From: Bacillus albus | Lineage (GTDB): Bacteria; Bacillota; Bacilli; Bacillales; Bacillaceae_G | DNA length: 64,000 nucleotides | Assembly (NCBI RefSeq): GCF_001884185.1 | Contig: NZ_MAOE01000121.1 | Location: 62,001-126,000 of the forward strand | Reading direction: 5' to 3' | Notes under the pieces: generated by a model | What the model was told of the DNA's origin: nothing | Seen by the model: the letters and a program-made list of their open reading frames with translations, nothing else | The model's database searches: none | Shown: one piece after another, positions 17,995 to 28,676 of the stretch | How the letters are laid out: every line of letters starts with the position of its first letter | Numbering within the stretch: position 1 is the first letter of the stretch | Program-made: the position numbers and the translations under genes

Positions 17995-19314
17995 ATGAAA
18001 CGGATTAACATTAGCATGAGTCCTCCCCGTGTTCTTACTTTGTCTTTTATTATGTTATCAATTATCGGTACATGCTTATTAAAGCTACCCATTGCTACAA
18101 CAACGTCTATTTCATGGCTCGATGCTTTATTTACAACCGTTTCTGCTTGTACGGTTACTGGGCTCGGTGTTGTGGACACTGGGAAAGTATTTACCTTATT
18201 TGGCCAATGTGTCATTTTAACACTTATACAAGTGGGCGGACTTGGCATTATGAGCTTTGCCGTTTTAATTGCGATTATGCTCGGTAGAAAAATTGGTCTT
18301 CAAAACCGAATTTTACTACAACAAGCGTTAAATCAAACGAATATTGGTGGCGTCATTCGTCTTGCCAAAGCATTATTTTTATTCTCTTTTACAGTCGAAT
18401 GTATCGCTACTTTCATTCTTTCTTTCGAATGGGTACCAAAATACGGGATTGCTAAAGGAATCTATTATAGTTTTTTTCATTCCATCTCCGCTTTTAACAA
18501 TGCTGGTTTTTCTGTGTGGAGCGATAATTTAATGTCGCATTCTCATAGCATTCTTGTCAATCTCGTCATTTCCTCCCTCATTATTTTAGGCGGGATCGGT
18601 TTTACAGTAATCGTAGATATAAAAAGAAAGAAAAATTTTAAAAACCTTACATTACACTCAAAACTTATGCTCTCTTCTACTCTAATCGTTAATATTATCG
18701 CGACCGTTTTTATTTTCATATTCGAGTTCCACAATTCTCTTTCTATGAGAGGCTTTACTCCATTTGAAGAAGGAATGGCCGCTTATTTCCAGGCCGTTTC
18801 AACGCGTACTGCCGGGTTTAATACAGTTGATATTTCTGCGTTATCAAAGCCTTCCCTTTTATTAATGATGCTTCTAATGTTTATCGGAGCTGGAAGTGCT
18901 TCAACTGGTGGTGGAATTAAGTTAACAACATTTTTAATTATGTTTTTTGGGGTATTTAAATTTTTACAAGAACAAGATGATATTGTCGTATTTAAAAAAT
19001 CTATTAAAGATACTCTCATCGTCAAATCATTGACCATCACTATTATTTCTATTTCATTTATCTTTTTTGCTATTTTAATTTTAAGTATTACTGAACGGGT
19101 TCCTTTATTGATGAGTGCTTTCGAAGTATTTTCAGCATTTGGGACTGTCGGTCTCAGCATGAATTTCACACCACACTTAACGATGATCGGAAAAGCTATT
19201 ATCATTTTTATGATGTTTTTCGGGAAAATGGGACCTTTAACACTTGCTTTTTCATTTGCACGTAAAAAGAACCGCAAAATAAAATATCCGAACGAAGATA
19301 TTTTAACAGGTTGA
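17995..19314 (+). CDS. Potassium uptake channel subunit, TrkH/KtrB family (second copy)
   Basis: 439 residues with the same four-repeat pore plan as the gene at 10587 (filters TVTGLGV, NAGFSVW, TAGFNTVD, GTVGLSMN). The N-terminus MKRINISMSPPRVLTLSF differs, so it is a paralogue rather than a recent duplicate. ATG start after GAAAGGA. No ktrA/C neighbour. Its TGA stop is embedded in the -35 box of the terC riboswitch promoter. Confidence 0.9.
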   Translation: MKRINISMSPPRVLTLSFIMLSIIGTCLLKLPIATTTSISWLDALFTTVSACTVTGLGVVDTGKVFTLFGQCVILTLIQVGGLGIMSFAVLIAIMLGRKIGLQNRILLQQALNQTNIGGVIRLAKALFLFSFTVECIATFILSFEWVPKYGIAKGIYYSFFHSISAFNNAGFSVWSDNLMSHSHSILVNLVISSLIILGGIGFTVIVDIKRKKNFKNLTLHSKLMLSSTLIVNIIATVFIFIFEFHNSLSMRGFTPFEEGMAAYFQAVSTRTAGFNTVDISALSKPSLLLMMLLMFIGAGSASTGGGIKLTTFLIMFFGVFKFLQEQDDIVVFKKSIKDTLIVKSLTITIISISFIFFAILILSITERVPLLMSAFEVFSAFGTVGLSMNFTPHLTMIGKAIIIFMMFFGKMGPLTLAFSFARKKNRKIKYPNEDILTG

Positions 19315-19339
19315 CAACCGTATAAATTATCCATATAAT
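19311..19339 (+). promoter_or_regulatory. Consensus sigma-A promoter of the terC leader
   Basis: TTGACA (19311-19316), a 17-base spacer and TATAAT (19334-19339), a perfect match. The -35 overlaps the stop codon of the K+ channel gene. Transcription would begin near 19346, just before the riboswitch. Confidence 0.9.
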
Positions 19340-19345
19340 GAGAAT

Positions 19346-19498
19346 ACAATAGCATATCTCCAAAGGGGAGTAGCGTCCAAGAATATTTCTTGGAAACAAA
19401 GTCGTCATTACGTAGAACTTAGTTCTTCCGGCTTTGTTGGCATTTTCATTACATATGTCTAGCAAGACCTTTGCCTATTAACGGCAGAGGTCTTTTTT
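19346..19498 (+). promoter_or_regulatory. yybP-ykoY (Mn2+) riboswitch with terminator
   Basis: The hallmark CTCCAAAGGGGAGTAGC occurs at 19360-19376. A variable arm and a second conserved segment (CATTTTCATTACATATGTCTAGC) follow. The expression platform is the hairpin AAGACCTTTGCC / GGCAGAGGTCTT with a T run (19464-19498). Known members bind Mn2+ and switch on TerC-like or P-type export proteins. The gene downstream is a TerC protein, which agrees. It also has the A/T-rich spacing seen in the B. subtilis ykoY leader. Confidence 0.92.
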
Positions 19499-19608
19499 GT
19501 ATTCATTGCCAAATTCTTCCAAAGTTAATAGGCAGGAGTATGGGGAAACTAAATAGTGGGGAAATTCTTCACTTATTTAGTACTTATAGAAATGAGAGGA
19601 GAATGTAC

Positions 19609-20403
19609 ATGGATGTATCATTATTATTGGAGTATGGTTGGGTATTACTCATCCTAATTGCACTAGAGGGGATTTTAGCAGCTGATAATGCTCTTGTTCT
19701 TGCAATTATGGTAAAACATTTACCAGAAGAAAAACGTAAGAAAGCACTATTTTACGGATTAGCGGGGGCATTTGTTTTCCGTTTCGGATCGTTATTTATG
19801 ATTTCGTTCTTAGTCGACGTATGGCAAGTGCAAGCAATCGGTGCCATTTACCTTATGTTTATCGCTGGTAATCACTTATTTAAAACGTATGTTAAAAAGA
19901 ATACCGATGAAGAAACAGAAGAAAAAGAAGCAAAGAAAAAACAAGAAAATTTTTGGTGGACTGTATTTAAAGTTGAGGTTGCTGATATCGCCTTCGCAGT
20001 TGATTCTATTTTAGCTGCTGTTGCATTAGCAATGACTTTACCGAAAACAGGATTAGGTACAATTGGTAGTCTTGATACTGGACAATTCGTTGTAATCTTT
20101 GTAGGTGGACTTATCGGATTAATCATTATGCGATTTGCAGCAACTGCTTTCGTACAAATCTTAAAACGTAAACCAGGACTTGAAACTGCAGCATTCTTAA
20201 TTGTAGGTTGGGTTGGTGTGAAACTAGCAGTTTATACATTAGCACACCCTGCATTAAATGTAATTCCACATTCATTCCCAGAATCTACACCATGGAAGCT
20301 TACATTCTGGATTGTATTAGTTGGAATCGCAGTTGGCGGCTGGTTCTTCTCGAAAGAAGTAGAAACAAAAGTCGAAAAGAATTTAGACGAAAAAGCGCTG
20401 TAA
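19609..20403 (+). CDS. TerC-family integral membrane protein (YkoY/MeeF type)
   Basis: 264 residues from the ATG at 19609, seven bases after AGGAG. The ATG at 19603 is too close to that site, and further upstream lies the riboswitch. Seven or so membrane segments; the motif EGILAADNALVLAIMVKHLP and the second-half VEVADIAFAVDSILA carry the acidic residues of the TerC fold. A charged loop EETEEKEAKKK separates the halves. Regulation by a manganese riboswitch suggests a role in Mn2+ export or metalation of exported proteins. Confidence 0.9.
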   Translation: MDVSLLLEYGWVLLILIALEGILAADNALVLAIMVKHLPEEKRKKALFYGLAGAFVFRFGSLFMISFLVDVWQVQAIGAIYLMFIAGNHLFKTYVKKNTDEETEEKEAKKKQENFWWTVFKVEVADIAFAVDSILAAVALAMTLPKTGLGTIGSLDTGQFVVIFVGGLIGLIIMRFAATAFVQILKRKPGLETAAFLIVGWVGVKLAVYTLAHPALNVIPHSFPESTPWKLTFWIVLVGIAVGGWFFSKEVETKVEKNLDEKAL

Positions 20404-20417
20404 TTACAGCGCTTTTT
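20390..20417 (+). terminator. Terminator of terC
   Basis: AAAAGCGCTGTAA / TTACAGCGCTTTTTT, overlapping the stop codon. Confidence 0.92.
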
Positions 20418-20606
20418 TCTTTTTCCTTTCTCCCTCTCAATGTCCAGAAAAATTTCTATTATACTATCTTTTGTAAACGTTTTCTTAATGTATGTATGTC
20501 CTTTTTGTGAAAAATTGCACAAACTTATTGAAACTATGACCGAATCCATGTACTTTATTCATATAAGGAGTATTTATAGATGATGTACTAAAGGAGCGTA
20601 TTACTC

Positions 20607-21458
20607 ATGCTAGAACAAGGATTAGATTATGTTGTCAAACTGGCTAAGAGCAAAAAACAAATGCTAGATATAAACCCGATGCAATATTTCATTCGTGCCG
20701 CACTTGCGGGTATTTATATCGGTTTTATTATCGTACTATGTTTTAAATTAGGTAACTTCTTTCACATTGCAGATTCACCAGCCACTTATTTAACGGCTTC
20801 TATGTTTTTCGGAATTGCCCTCGTCCTTATTATATATGGCGGCGCTGAATTGTTTACTGGAAACACAATGTACTTCACTGTAGCAACTTTAAGAAAAGAA
20901 ACAACGATTTCTGATACACTTCGTAACTGGGTCGTTTGTTATGCAGGGAATTTAGCTGGCGCTTTATTCTTTGCCTTACTATTTTATGCAACTGGAATTT
21001 TCGAAGCAATTGATCACGGTCATTTCATGAATAAAGTAGTAGAAGGAAAAATGAATACACCTACAATTCAATTATTCTTTAAAGCGATTTTATGTAACTG
21101 GCTCGTATGTCTTGCTTGTTTCTTACCTTCTCAAGTGAAAGGTGATACAGCAAAAATTATGATGATGATGCTACTCGTTTTCACATTCTTCTTATCTGGT
21201 TACGAGCATAGCATTGCAAACTTATCACTGTTTGCCTTATCGTTAGTTTCACCTCATCCGGAGACAATTTCTTTTGCAGGTGCTATTCATAACTTAATTC
21301 CAGTTACAATCGGTAACATTATTGGCGGGTCTGTATTTGTCGGTATGGTATACCATTACTTAACAAAGAAAGCACCTGACTTAAAACAAGAAGAAACTGC
21401 ATTAGTAGCAGCTCAACAAGAAGAGATTATTCCGTTGCAAGCGCATATGAAACATTAA
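20607..21458 (+). CDS. Formate/nitrite transporter (FNT) family channel
   Basis: 283 residues with six membrane segments. FNT motifs are visible: NPMQYFIRAALAGIYIGF, GAELFTGN, WVVCYAGNLAGALFFA, ILCNWLVCLACF, GYEHSIAN and IPVTIGNIIGG. These pentameric channels pass formate, nitrite or related weak-acid anions across the cytoplasmic membrane. No formate dehydrogenase or nitrite reductase gene is adjacent, so the anion is undecided. ATG start after AAAGGAG. Confidence 0.92.
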   Translation: MLEQGLDYVVKLAKSKKQMLDINPMQYFIRAALAGIYIGFIIVLCFKLGNFFHIADSPATYLTASMFFGIALVLIIYGGAELFTGNTMYFTVATLRKETTISDTLRNWVVCYAGNLAGALFFALLFYATGIFEAIDHGHFMNKVVEGKMNTPTIQLFFKAILCNWLVCLACFLPSQVKGDTAKIMMMMLLVFTFFLSGYEHSIANLSLFALSLVSPHPETISFAGAIHNLIPVTIGNIIGGSVFVGMVYHYLTKKAPDLKQEETALVAAQQEEIIPLQAHMKH

Positions 21459-21487
21459 AAACTCCAAAGTAAAACTTTGGAGTTTTT
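21457..21487. terminator. Bidirectional terminator
   Basis: AAAAACTCCAAAGT / ACTTTGGAGTTTTT between convergent genes. Confidence 0.9.
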
Positions 21488-21797
21488 AGCTCCCCACATA
21501 TTTAACAACAATGTGAGGATTAATTTCCCCTTCTTCCTTTCCCTTATTAATCCTCTCTTTCATCTTGTGCATACCGATGACATCATTCGTATGTAAGTGC
21601 ACTTCATTTACACCTAAACCCTCTTTACAAAAAGCATCTACAAAATCTAATCCACTTTTTGCTCCCCATCCCATGTTAAAGTCAAGAGAAAGAATATTCA
21701 CCTCATAATCCCGAACCATTTGCAAAGCACGTTCTACTGTAGTTGCGAGCACATACCCGTACGGACAACTTCTTTGATCATCCATATATACATTCAT
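21486..21797 (-). CDS. Receiver-like protein, probably cyclic-phosphate-processing (cREC) type
   Basis: 103 residues. The pattern MDDQRSCP near the start, SLDFNMGWGAKSGLDF in the middle and HLHTNDVIGMHKM resembles a shrunken response-regulator fold. It lacks the usual conserved lysine placement and any output domain. I associate it with the cREC family, predicted to act on cyclic-phosphate RNA ends or nucleotides; that assignment is from memory of the MDD/HTN motifs and unproven. It shares an operon with the prepilin peptidase gene 15 bases upstream. Confidence 0.65.
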   Translation of the reverse strand: MNVYMDDQRSCPYGYVLATTVERALQMVRDYEVNILSLDFNMGWGAKSGLDFVDAFCKEGLGVNEVHLHTNDVIGMHKMKERINKGKEEGEINPHIVVKYVGS

Positions 21798-21811
21798 ATT
21801 CTATCCCCTCT

Positions 21812-22534
21812 CTATTTTGCATACGTGATTAACATGTAACATATTGCCCCAAGGCTAATAAAAGGGCCAAACGGAATTTGAGTCCTCATTTTCACACGCT
21901 TTAATACTATACCAACTCCAAAGAAACAAAGACTAAAGCAAGAGGCTAAAAATAAAATCATAAAAATCCCTTTCAGTCCCACTATAAATCCAAGTAGCGA
22001 AAGTAATTTTACATCCCCTCCCCCAAGCCCTTCAGGATATATCTTTTGCATGCAATATAACAAAATGAATATAACGCCACTACCAACTATACTATCTGGC
22101 CATGTGACTAACGGTACAAAAATACATTCTAAAATGAGTAAACAGGCAAACCAAGCTAGAATACGATTTGGGATTAACATATATATGTAATCTGTAACTG
22201 AAATAATAAGAAGTAATGAAAAAAGCGATAAAATGATAATAAGCTCTCGTTCCACCCCGATCATATATACCGTAAGAAAAAATATCATTCCGGTTACAAG
22301 TTCAAATACTACGTACAAAATTGAAATTTCCCTCTTACAATTCGTACAACGCCCCCTTTGTATACAAAATGAAATGATTGAAATCAATTCTTTTGGCTTT
22401 AGCACATACTTACAATAATGACAATGTGAGCGAGGGACAATGATAGACTCCCCTAGTGGAACTCTCATCGCAATTACCATAAAAAAGGAACCAAACACCA
22501 TCCCCACTAACAATGCATATACATAAGTGAACAT
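21812..22534 (-). CDS. comC: Prepilin peptidase ComC (A24 family)
   Basis: 240 residues from the ATG at 22534, with a GGAGAGGAAGGG site. The longer frame to 22561 has none. It has an N-terminal cytosolic zinc-type domain with two CxxC pairs (CHYCKYV..., CTNCK). Seven or so membrane segments carry the two catalytic aspartates in VTDYIYMLIPN and GGGDVKLL. It cleaves and methylates type IV-like pseudopilins of the competence apparatus. No comG genes are nearby, which is usual for Bacillus comC. Confidence 0.9.
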   Translation of the reverse strand: MFTYVYALLVGMVFGSFFMVIAMRVPLGESIIVPRSHCHYCKYVLKPKELISIISFCIQRGRCTNCKREISILYVVFELVTGMIFFLTVYMIGVERELIIILSLFSLLLIISVTDYIYMLIPNRILAWFACLLILECIFVPLVTWPDSIVGSGVIFILLYCMQKIYPEGLGGGDVKLLSLLGFIVGLKGIFMILFLASCFSLCFFGVGIVLKRVKMRTQIPFGPFISLGAICYMLITYAK

Positions 22535-22611
22535 CCCTTCCTCTCCTTTCCAGAAGAACATAGCAAAAAAAGGAGAGAACTTCTACTTCATATTATCTCT
22601 ATTCTATTAAA

Positions 22612-22638
22612 AAAGCAGGCCATTTTCTGGCCTGCTTT
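22612..22638 (-). terminator. Terminator of lutABC
   Basis: AAAGCAGGCCA / TGGCCTGCTTT directly after the lutC stop, T-rich on the minus strand. Confidence 0.9.
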
Positions 22639-22646
22639 CCCCTCTT

Positions 22647-24778
<2,132 letters not shown>

Positions 24779-24794
24779 AGCTTATGTTCCCCCT

Positions 24795-25514
24795 TCATGA
24801 GCGACTATTCAGTACCTCAGCAATATGCATTACTTTTATTTCTTTTCCTAAACGCTCAATACGTCCGCCAATGTTTAACAAACACCCACAATCTGCACCG
24901 ATTAAATAATCAGCACCTGTTTCCATTGCACTATCTACCTTTTCATCTACCATTTGCTCAGAAATTGGAGTCATCTTCACTGAAAACGTTCCCCCAAACC
25001 CGCAACAATTTTGCACATTTGGTAACTCTCTCACAGTTAATCCTTTTACATTTGATAATAAAATTCCTGGTGCCTCTGTTACTCCAAGCATACGTGTCAT
25101 ATGACATGATTTATGAATAGTAGCAATCCCTGGTAAACTTGCACCAACATCAGTAACCTTTAAAACATCTACAATAAATTGTGTAAATTCATATGTTTTA
25201 TCAGCAACTTTTTGTGCACGTTTAGCCCACTTCGGATCATCTTTAAAAACATGCGGATACTCATGAAACATTGTCGCACAAGAACCAGATGGCGTAACGA
25301 TATATTCTGCATCTTCGAAAGTTTCAATCATATGTTTCATCGCTTCTTTTGCTGCTTCTACATGGCCGCTATTATAAGCAGGCTGACCACAACAAACTTG
25401 TGCTTCTGGAAATTCAATTTCACAACCTAAACGCTCCAACACTTCAACTGTTGCTTTGCCGACGTTTGTTTCAAACATATCGACTAAACAAGTAACAAAT
25501 AAAGTAACTTTCAT
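24795..25514 (-). CDS. lutA: Lactate utilisation iron-sulfur protein LutA
   Basis: 239 residues with two CCG domains (cysteine-rich domain, ending [10 protein letters not shown] and CCGFGGTFS) as in GlpC and heterodisulfide reductase subunits. It is the first gene of lutABC. A LutR-type operator lies 45 bases upstream of its ATG. AGGGGGAG is the ribosome binding site. Confidence 0.94.
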
Positions 25515-25558
25515 AATTATTACTCCCCCTTTTTACAACTCCACCAACAAACATATGG

Positions 25559-25569
25559 TCATCAGATGA
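25559..25569. promoter_or_regulatory. LutR operator upstream of lutA
   Basis: TCATC-A-GATGA at 25559-25569 is exactly the TCATC-N-GATGA inverted repeat I recall for B. subtilis LutR. It sits in the lutA promoter region and near the end of lutR. Confidence 0.8.
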
Positions 25570-25682
25570 CTAAGAAAAGAAGAAGTAGGCTCAACCATGG
25601 CCTATCCTCTCCCTTTTCTAAAGAAAACGCTTACTTAATCTCTCTCTATTTTATCAAAAAATTTGATTTTTAAAAGATTAAA

Positions 25683-26402
25683 TTACGAATTTATATCGTT
25701 TATACCTGTGACAATATGTTCTACATTTGTTAAATGATCTAGCATTGCTTGCTGCGCTAATTCTACATCTTGCTTTAACACTGCATCATATATAACTTGA
25801 TGCTCTTCTATAAGTCGTTCTGATGTTGTTTGTTCACCATATAAAATAATGCGTCTTGATTCACCAATTGTTTCAGCAATCATCTCTGAAACATGATTCA
25901 TGAGTTCAAGCAAAATGTTGTTATGCGAAGACTCCGCAATTCCCATATGGAACTGAAAATCTGCTTTTTCACCAGCTTTTTCATCTCCAATGCTCTTTGC
26001 CATTTCATCTAACCAATGCTTCATATTTTTCAAATTCTCTTCCGTACGCTTTGCCGCAGCTGCTCGAACTGCCCCCACTTCAAGCACCTTTCGTACTTCT
26101 AACAAATTCAAAATATCTTCTTTCTTCATTAATAATCTATTGTTTAACGATTTTGTTAATGAAGAAGAATCGAAATTCTTCACATATGTACCTTCTCCTT
26201 GTTTCATCTCAATTAAGCCCATCGCTCTTAGCGCACTTAACGCTTCACGAACAGCAGATCTGCCCACTTGAAACTGCTCAGCTAATTGATGTACAGGAAG
26301 TAGTTTGTCACCAGGTTTTAACGTACCATTTTTAATCATTGTTAAAATAGCTTCAGATACTTCTTCGTAAATTTTTTTCGGTTTAATCGATTTGTACTCC
26401 AG
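25683..26402 (-). CDS. lutR: GntR/FadR-family repressor LutR
   Basis: 239 residues if translated from CTG at 26402; the first in-frame ATG is at 26339. The CTG has AGGTGA five bases upstream. The 21 extra residues (YKSIKPKKIYEEVSEAIL...) are the first helix of the GntR winged helix, so the domain is incomplete without them. The helix VHQLAEQFQVGRSAVREALSALRAMGLIEMKQGEGTYV completes it. The C-terminal FCD domain carries metal-binding His and Asp residues. LutR represses lutABC, encoded 168 bases downstream. Confidence 0.88.
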   Translation of the reverse strand: MEYKSIKPKKIYEEVSEAILTMIKNGTLKPGDKLLPVHQLAEQFQVGRSAVREALSALRAMGLIEMKQGEGTYVKNFDSSSLTKSLNNRLLMKKEDILNLLEVRKVLEVGAVRAAAAKRTEENLKNMKHWLDEMAKSIGDEKAGEKADFQFHMGIAESSHNNILLELMNHVSEMIAETIGESRRIILYGEQTTSERLIEEHQVIYDAVLKQDVELAQQAMLDHLTNVEHIVTGINDINS

Positions 26403-26580
26403 TTAAATCACCTCAGTATCTTCCAAACAACAATTGAAACGATTTATAAGAACTTTGCATCATAACTATTTTAGAACGAATTGGTAAGAAGTACAAATGT
26501 TTTGTTCATAAAATCGTCAAATTTTCAATATTTATTACGTATTAATTTATATCTTTCTGTATAACTATTGTCTCCTATAC

Positions 26581-26612
26581 AAAAAAGCATGCCCTAAAAA
26601 TTAGAACATGCT
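26581..26612 (-). terminator. Terminator of the two-component operon
   Basis: AGCATG / CATGCT stem with flanking T run just after the kinase stop. Confidence 0.7.
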
Positions 26613-28001
26613 CTCCTCATCCTGTACTTTCAATTTAATAATAACCGTCGTCCCATTTCCTTTTTCACTTTCAATTCGCCACTGTCCATCATGTATATGA
26701 ACAATTTGCCTTACAATAGCAAGACCTAAACCTGTTCCACCATGTTGGCGACTTCTCGCTTTATCAACGCGGTAAAAACGTTCTCCAAGATTTTCTAAAT
26801 GCTCTGTATCAATACCGATTCCCGTATCTTTTATGTTCAATTCACAGTAATCATCTATTTGCCTAAGCGTTATCACAATATCCCCATTTGGATTCGTATA
26901 CCGTATCGCATTATCTAACACGTTATGAAGCACTTGTTGCATACGATCCTCATCAATCATTACAATGATTTCTGGATTTAAATTTGTTGAAACACGAATT
27001 TTCTTTTCAATAAATTTAATCTCATACGTATCTAACACATCTTCAATAAGTTGTGAAAAAACGATAGGTTGTTTCTTTAAAGGAAAATGTTCCCCTTCTA
27101 ATTGTGCTAAATCTAACAAATCATGAACGAGACGCTGCATACGATCTGCTTCTTTATGAATGAGCTGTGTTACTTTTTCCTGCTGTGGTCCCTTCGCTAC
27201 ACCATCTAAAATAGCCTCGCTATATCCTTTTATATAACTTAATGGTGTTCTTAGCTCGTGTGAAACGTTAGCTAAAAATTCCTTACGCTTTACGTCTTCT
27301 GTCTCTAAAGAATTTGCCATTTTATTAAATGCTTTTCCTAATCGTCCAATTTCATCTTCGGAAGAAATTGTAATTCTTTCTGAGAAATCTCCCGTAGCTA
27401 AATGATTCGCAACTCGTTCCATTTGCGAAAGTGGCCTCGTAATAGCAATAATAATCTTTCTACCAATCCATATTGTCAGTAAAGTTATAGCAAGTACTAA
27501 CGGTGCCAAAATAAGGCCCATATCATATATTAAGTCTTTTATACTTTTTAAAGGAATATAAGAATATACAATACCAACTAATTTTTTATTCTCTAAAACA
27601 GGGATAACAACCCCCATAATATTACGATCAAAATGTTCCTCATACCCTATCTTTGTCACAGTTTTCCCATCTAATAATGCTTGCCTGTCCCCTTCACTTA
27701 TAAGAGAATGATGATGCACATCAAAAGGTAAGCATGCGCTTAAATCACGTGGGTTCGATACGAAAAGAACGTCTGAACTAGATATTTGATCAAATGCTCT
27801 TACTTTCTCTTCAAAAGTTGATATACCTTCACGCTTATCATATTGCGCAGCAAGACCCTTCCCCTCCGTTACTAATGAATCTTTTAAATTATCAACATAT
27901 AGTTTTTCGTATGAGTATAAAGATACAAAATAAAGAAAAGAAACTGTTACAAATACTGCACATACTACTGTTAGCCAAAGCTTCTGTACCATCGTAAACA
28001 T
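26601..28001 (-). CDS. Sensor histidine kinase
   Basis: 466 residues: TM1 about 7-29, an extracellular sensor domain about 30-160, TM2 about 160-180, and HAMP 180-235. The phosphoacceptor His248 is in VSHELRTPLSYIKGY. The N, G1 and G2 boxes are visible (NVLDNAIRYTN, DTGIGI, HGGTGLGLAIV). It resembles ResE/PhoR-type kinases. It is encoded three bases after its response regulator. Its signal is unknown; a surface lipoprotein is the first gene of the operon and may be part of the sensing. Confidence 0.9.
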   Translation of the reverse strand: MFTMVQKLWLTVVCAVFVTVSFLYFVSLYSYEKLYVDNLKDSLVTEGKGLAAQYDKREGISTFEEKVRAFDQISSSDVLFVSNPRDLSACLPFDVHHHSLISEGDRQALLDGKTVTKIGYEEHFDRNIMGVVIPVLENKKLVGIVYSYIPLKSIKDLIYDMGLILAPLVLAITLLTIWIGRKIIIAITRPLSQMERVANHLATGDFSERITISSEDEIGRLGKAFNKMANSLETEDVKRKEFLANVSHELRTPLSYIKGYSEAILDGVAKGPQQEKVTQLIHKEADRMQRLVHDLLDLAQLEGEHFPLKKQPIVFSQLIEDVLDTYEIKFIEKKIRVSTNLNPEIIVMIDEDRMQQVLHNVLDNAIRYTNPNGDIVITLRQIDDYCELNIKDTGIGIDTEHLENLGERFYRVDKARSRQHGGTGLGLAIVRQIVHIHDGQWRIESEKGNGTTVIIKLKVQDEESMF

Positions 28002-28004
28002 ACG

Positions 28005-28676
28005 TTACACCTCAAATTTATAGCCTACACCCCAAACAGTTTGAATGTAGTTTCCACTTTCTCCAAGTTTCAAACGCATCGTTTTCACGTGCGTATCTAC
28101 TGTTCTTGTACTACCGGCATAATCATATCCCCATACTTTTTCCAACAATTGCTCTCGGCTAAATACTTGTCCCGTATGTTGGCAAAGAAAATAGAGTAAA
28201 TCAAACTCTTTTACTGTAAGAGAAATCGGCTCACCATCCGCCTCAATCTTCCTACTTTTTTCATTAATCAGGATCGGTCCAAACTGAACTTCCTCTTGTT
28301 GTTCTTGCTTTGTATAACGTCTTAAAACAGCTTCCATACGAGCAATTAATTCTCCAGGACTAAATGGCTTTACAATATAATCATCTGCTCCCATACGTAA
28401 GCCGTTCACCCTATTCCACTCTTCACCTTTTGCTGTTAAAAATATAATTGGTACATCTGACGTCTTTCTAATTTCTTTACAAACTGAAAGTCCATCCATC
28501 TCTGGCATCATAATATCTAGTACAACGAAATCATAATGATTCGTCTCTAATTTTTGTAGAGCTTCTTTTCCATTTTCAGCTTCTCCCCACTCGTACCCGA
28601 AATTATCTAAGTACATGCCAACAAGCTGTCTCATATCACTTTCATCATCTACAACTAGCACCCTATATTTACTCAT
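28005..28676 (-). CDS. OmpR-family response regulator
   Basis: 223 residues. Receiver Asp54 (VVLDIMMPEMDG) with acidic D10/D11 and the lysine in IVKPFSPGEL. A C-terminal winged helix ends in TVWGVGYKFEV. Its first codons overlap the end of the lipoprotein gene by eight bases and its stop lies three bases before the kinase start. Targets unknown. Confidence 0.92.
   Translation of the reverse strand: MSKYRVLVVDDESDMRQLVGMYLDNFGYEWGEAENGKEALQKLETNHYDFVVLDIMMPEMDGLSVCKEIRKTSDVPIIFLTAKGEEWNRVNGLRMGADDYIVKPFSPGELIARMEAVLRRYTKQEQQEEVQFGPILINEKSRKIEADGEPISLTVKEFDLLYFLCQHTGQVFSREQLLEKVWGYDYAGSTRTVDTHVKTMRLKLGESGNYIQTVWGVGYKFEV

Noticed and set aside
18783-19355. 190-residue ORF on the minus strand in the second K+ channel gene and riboswitch region
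   Set aside because: Antisense shadow of a conserved membrane protein, running into the terC promoter and leader.
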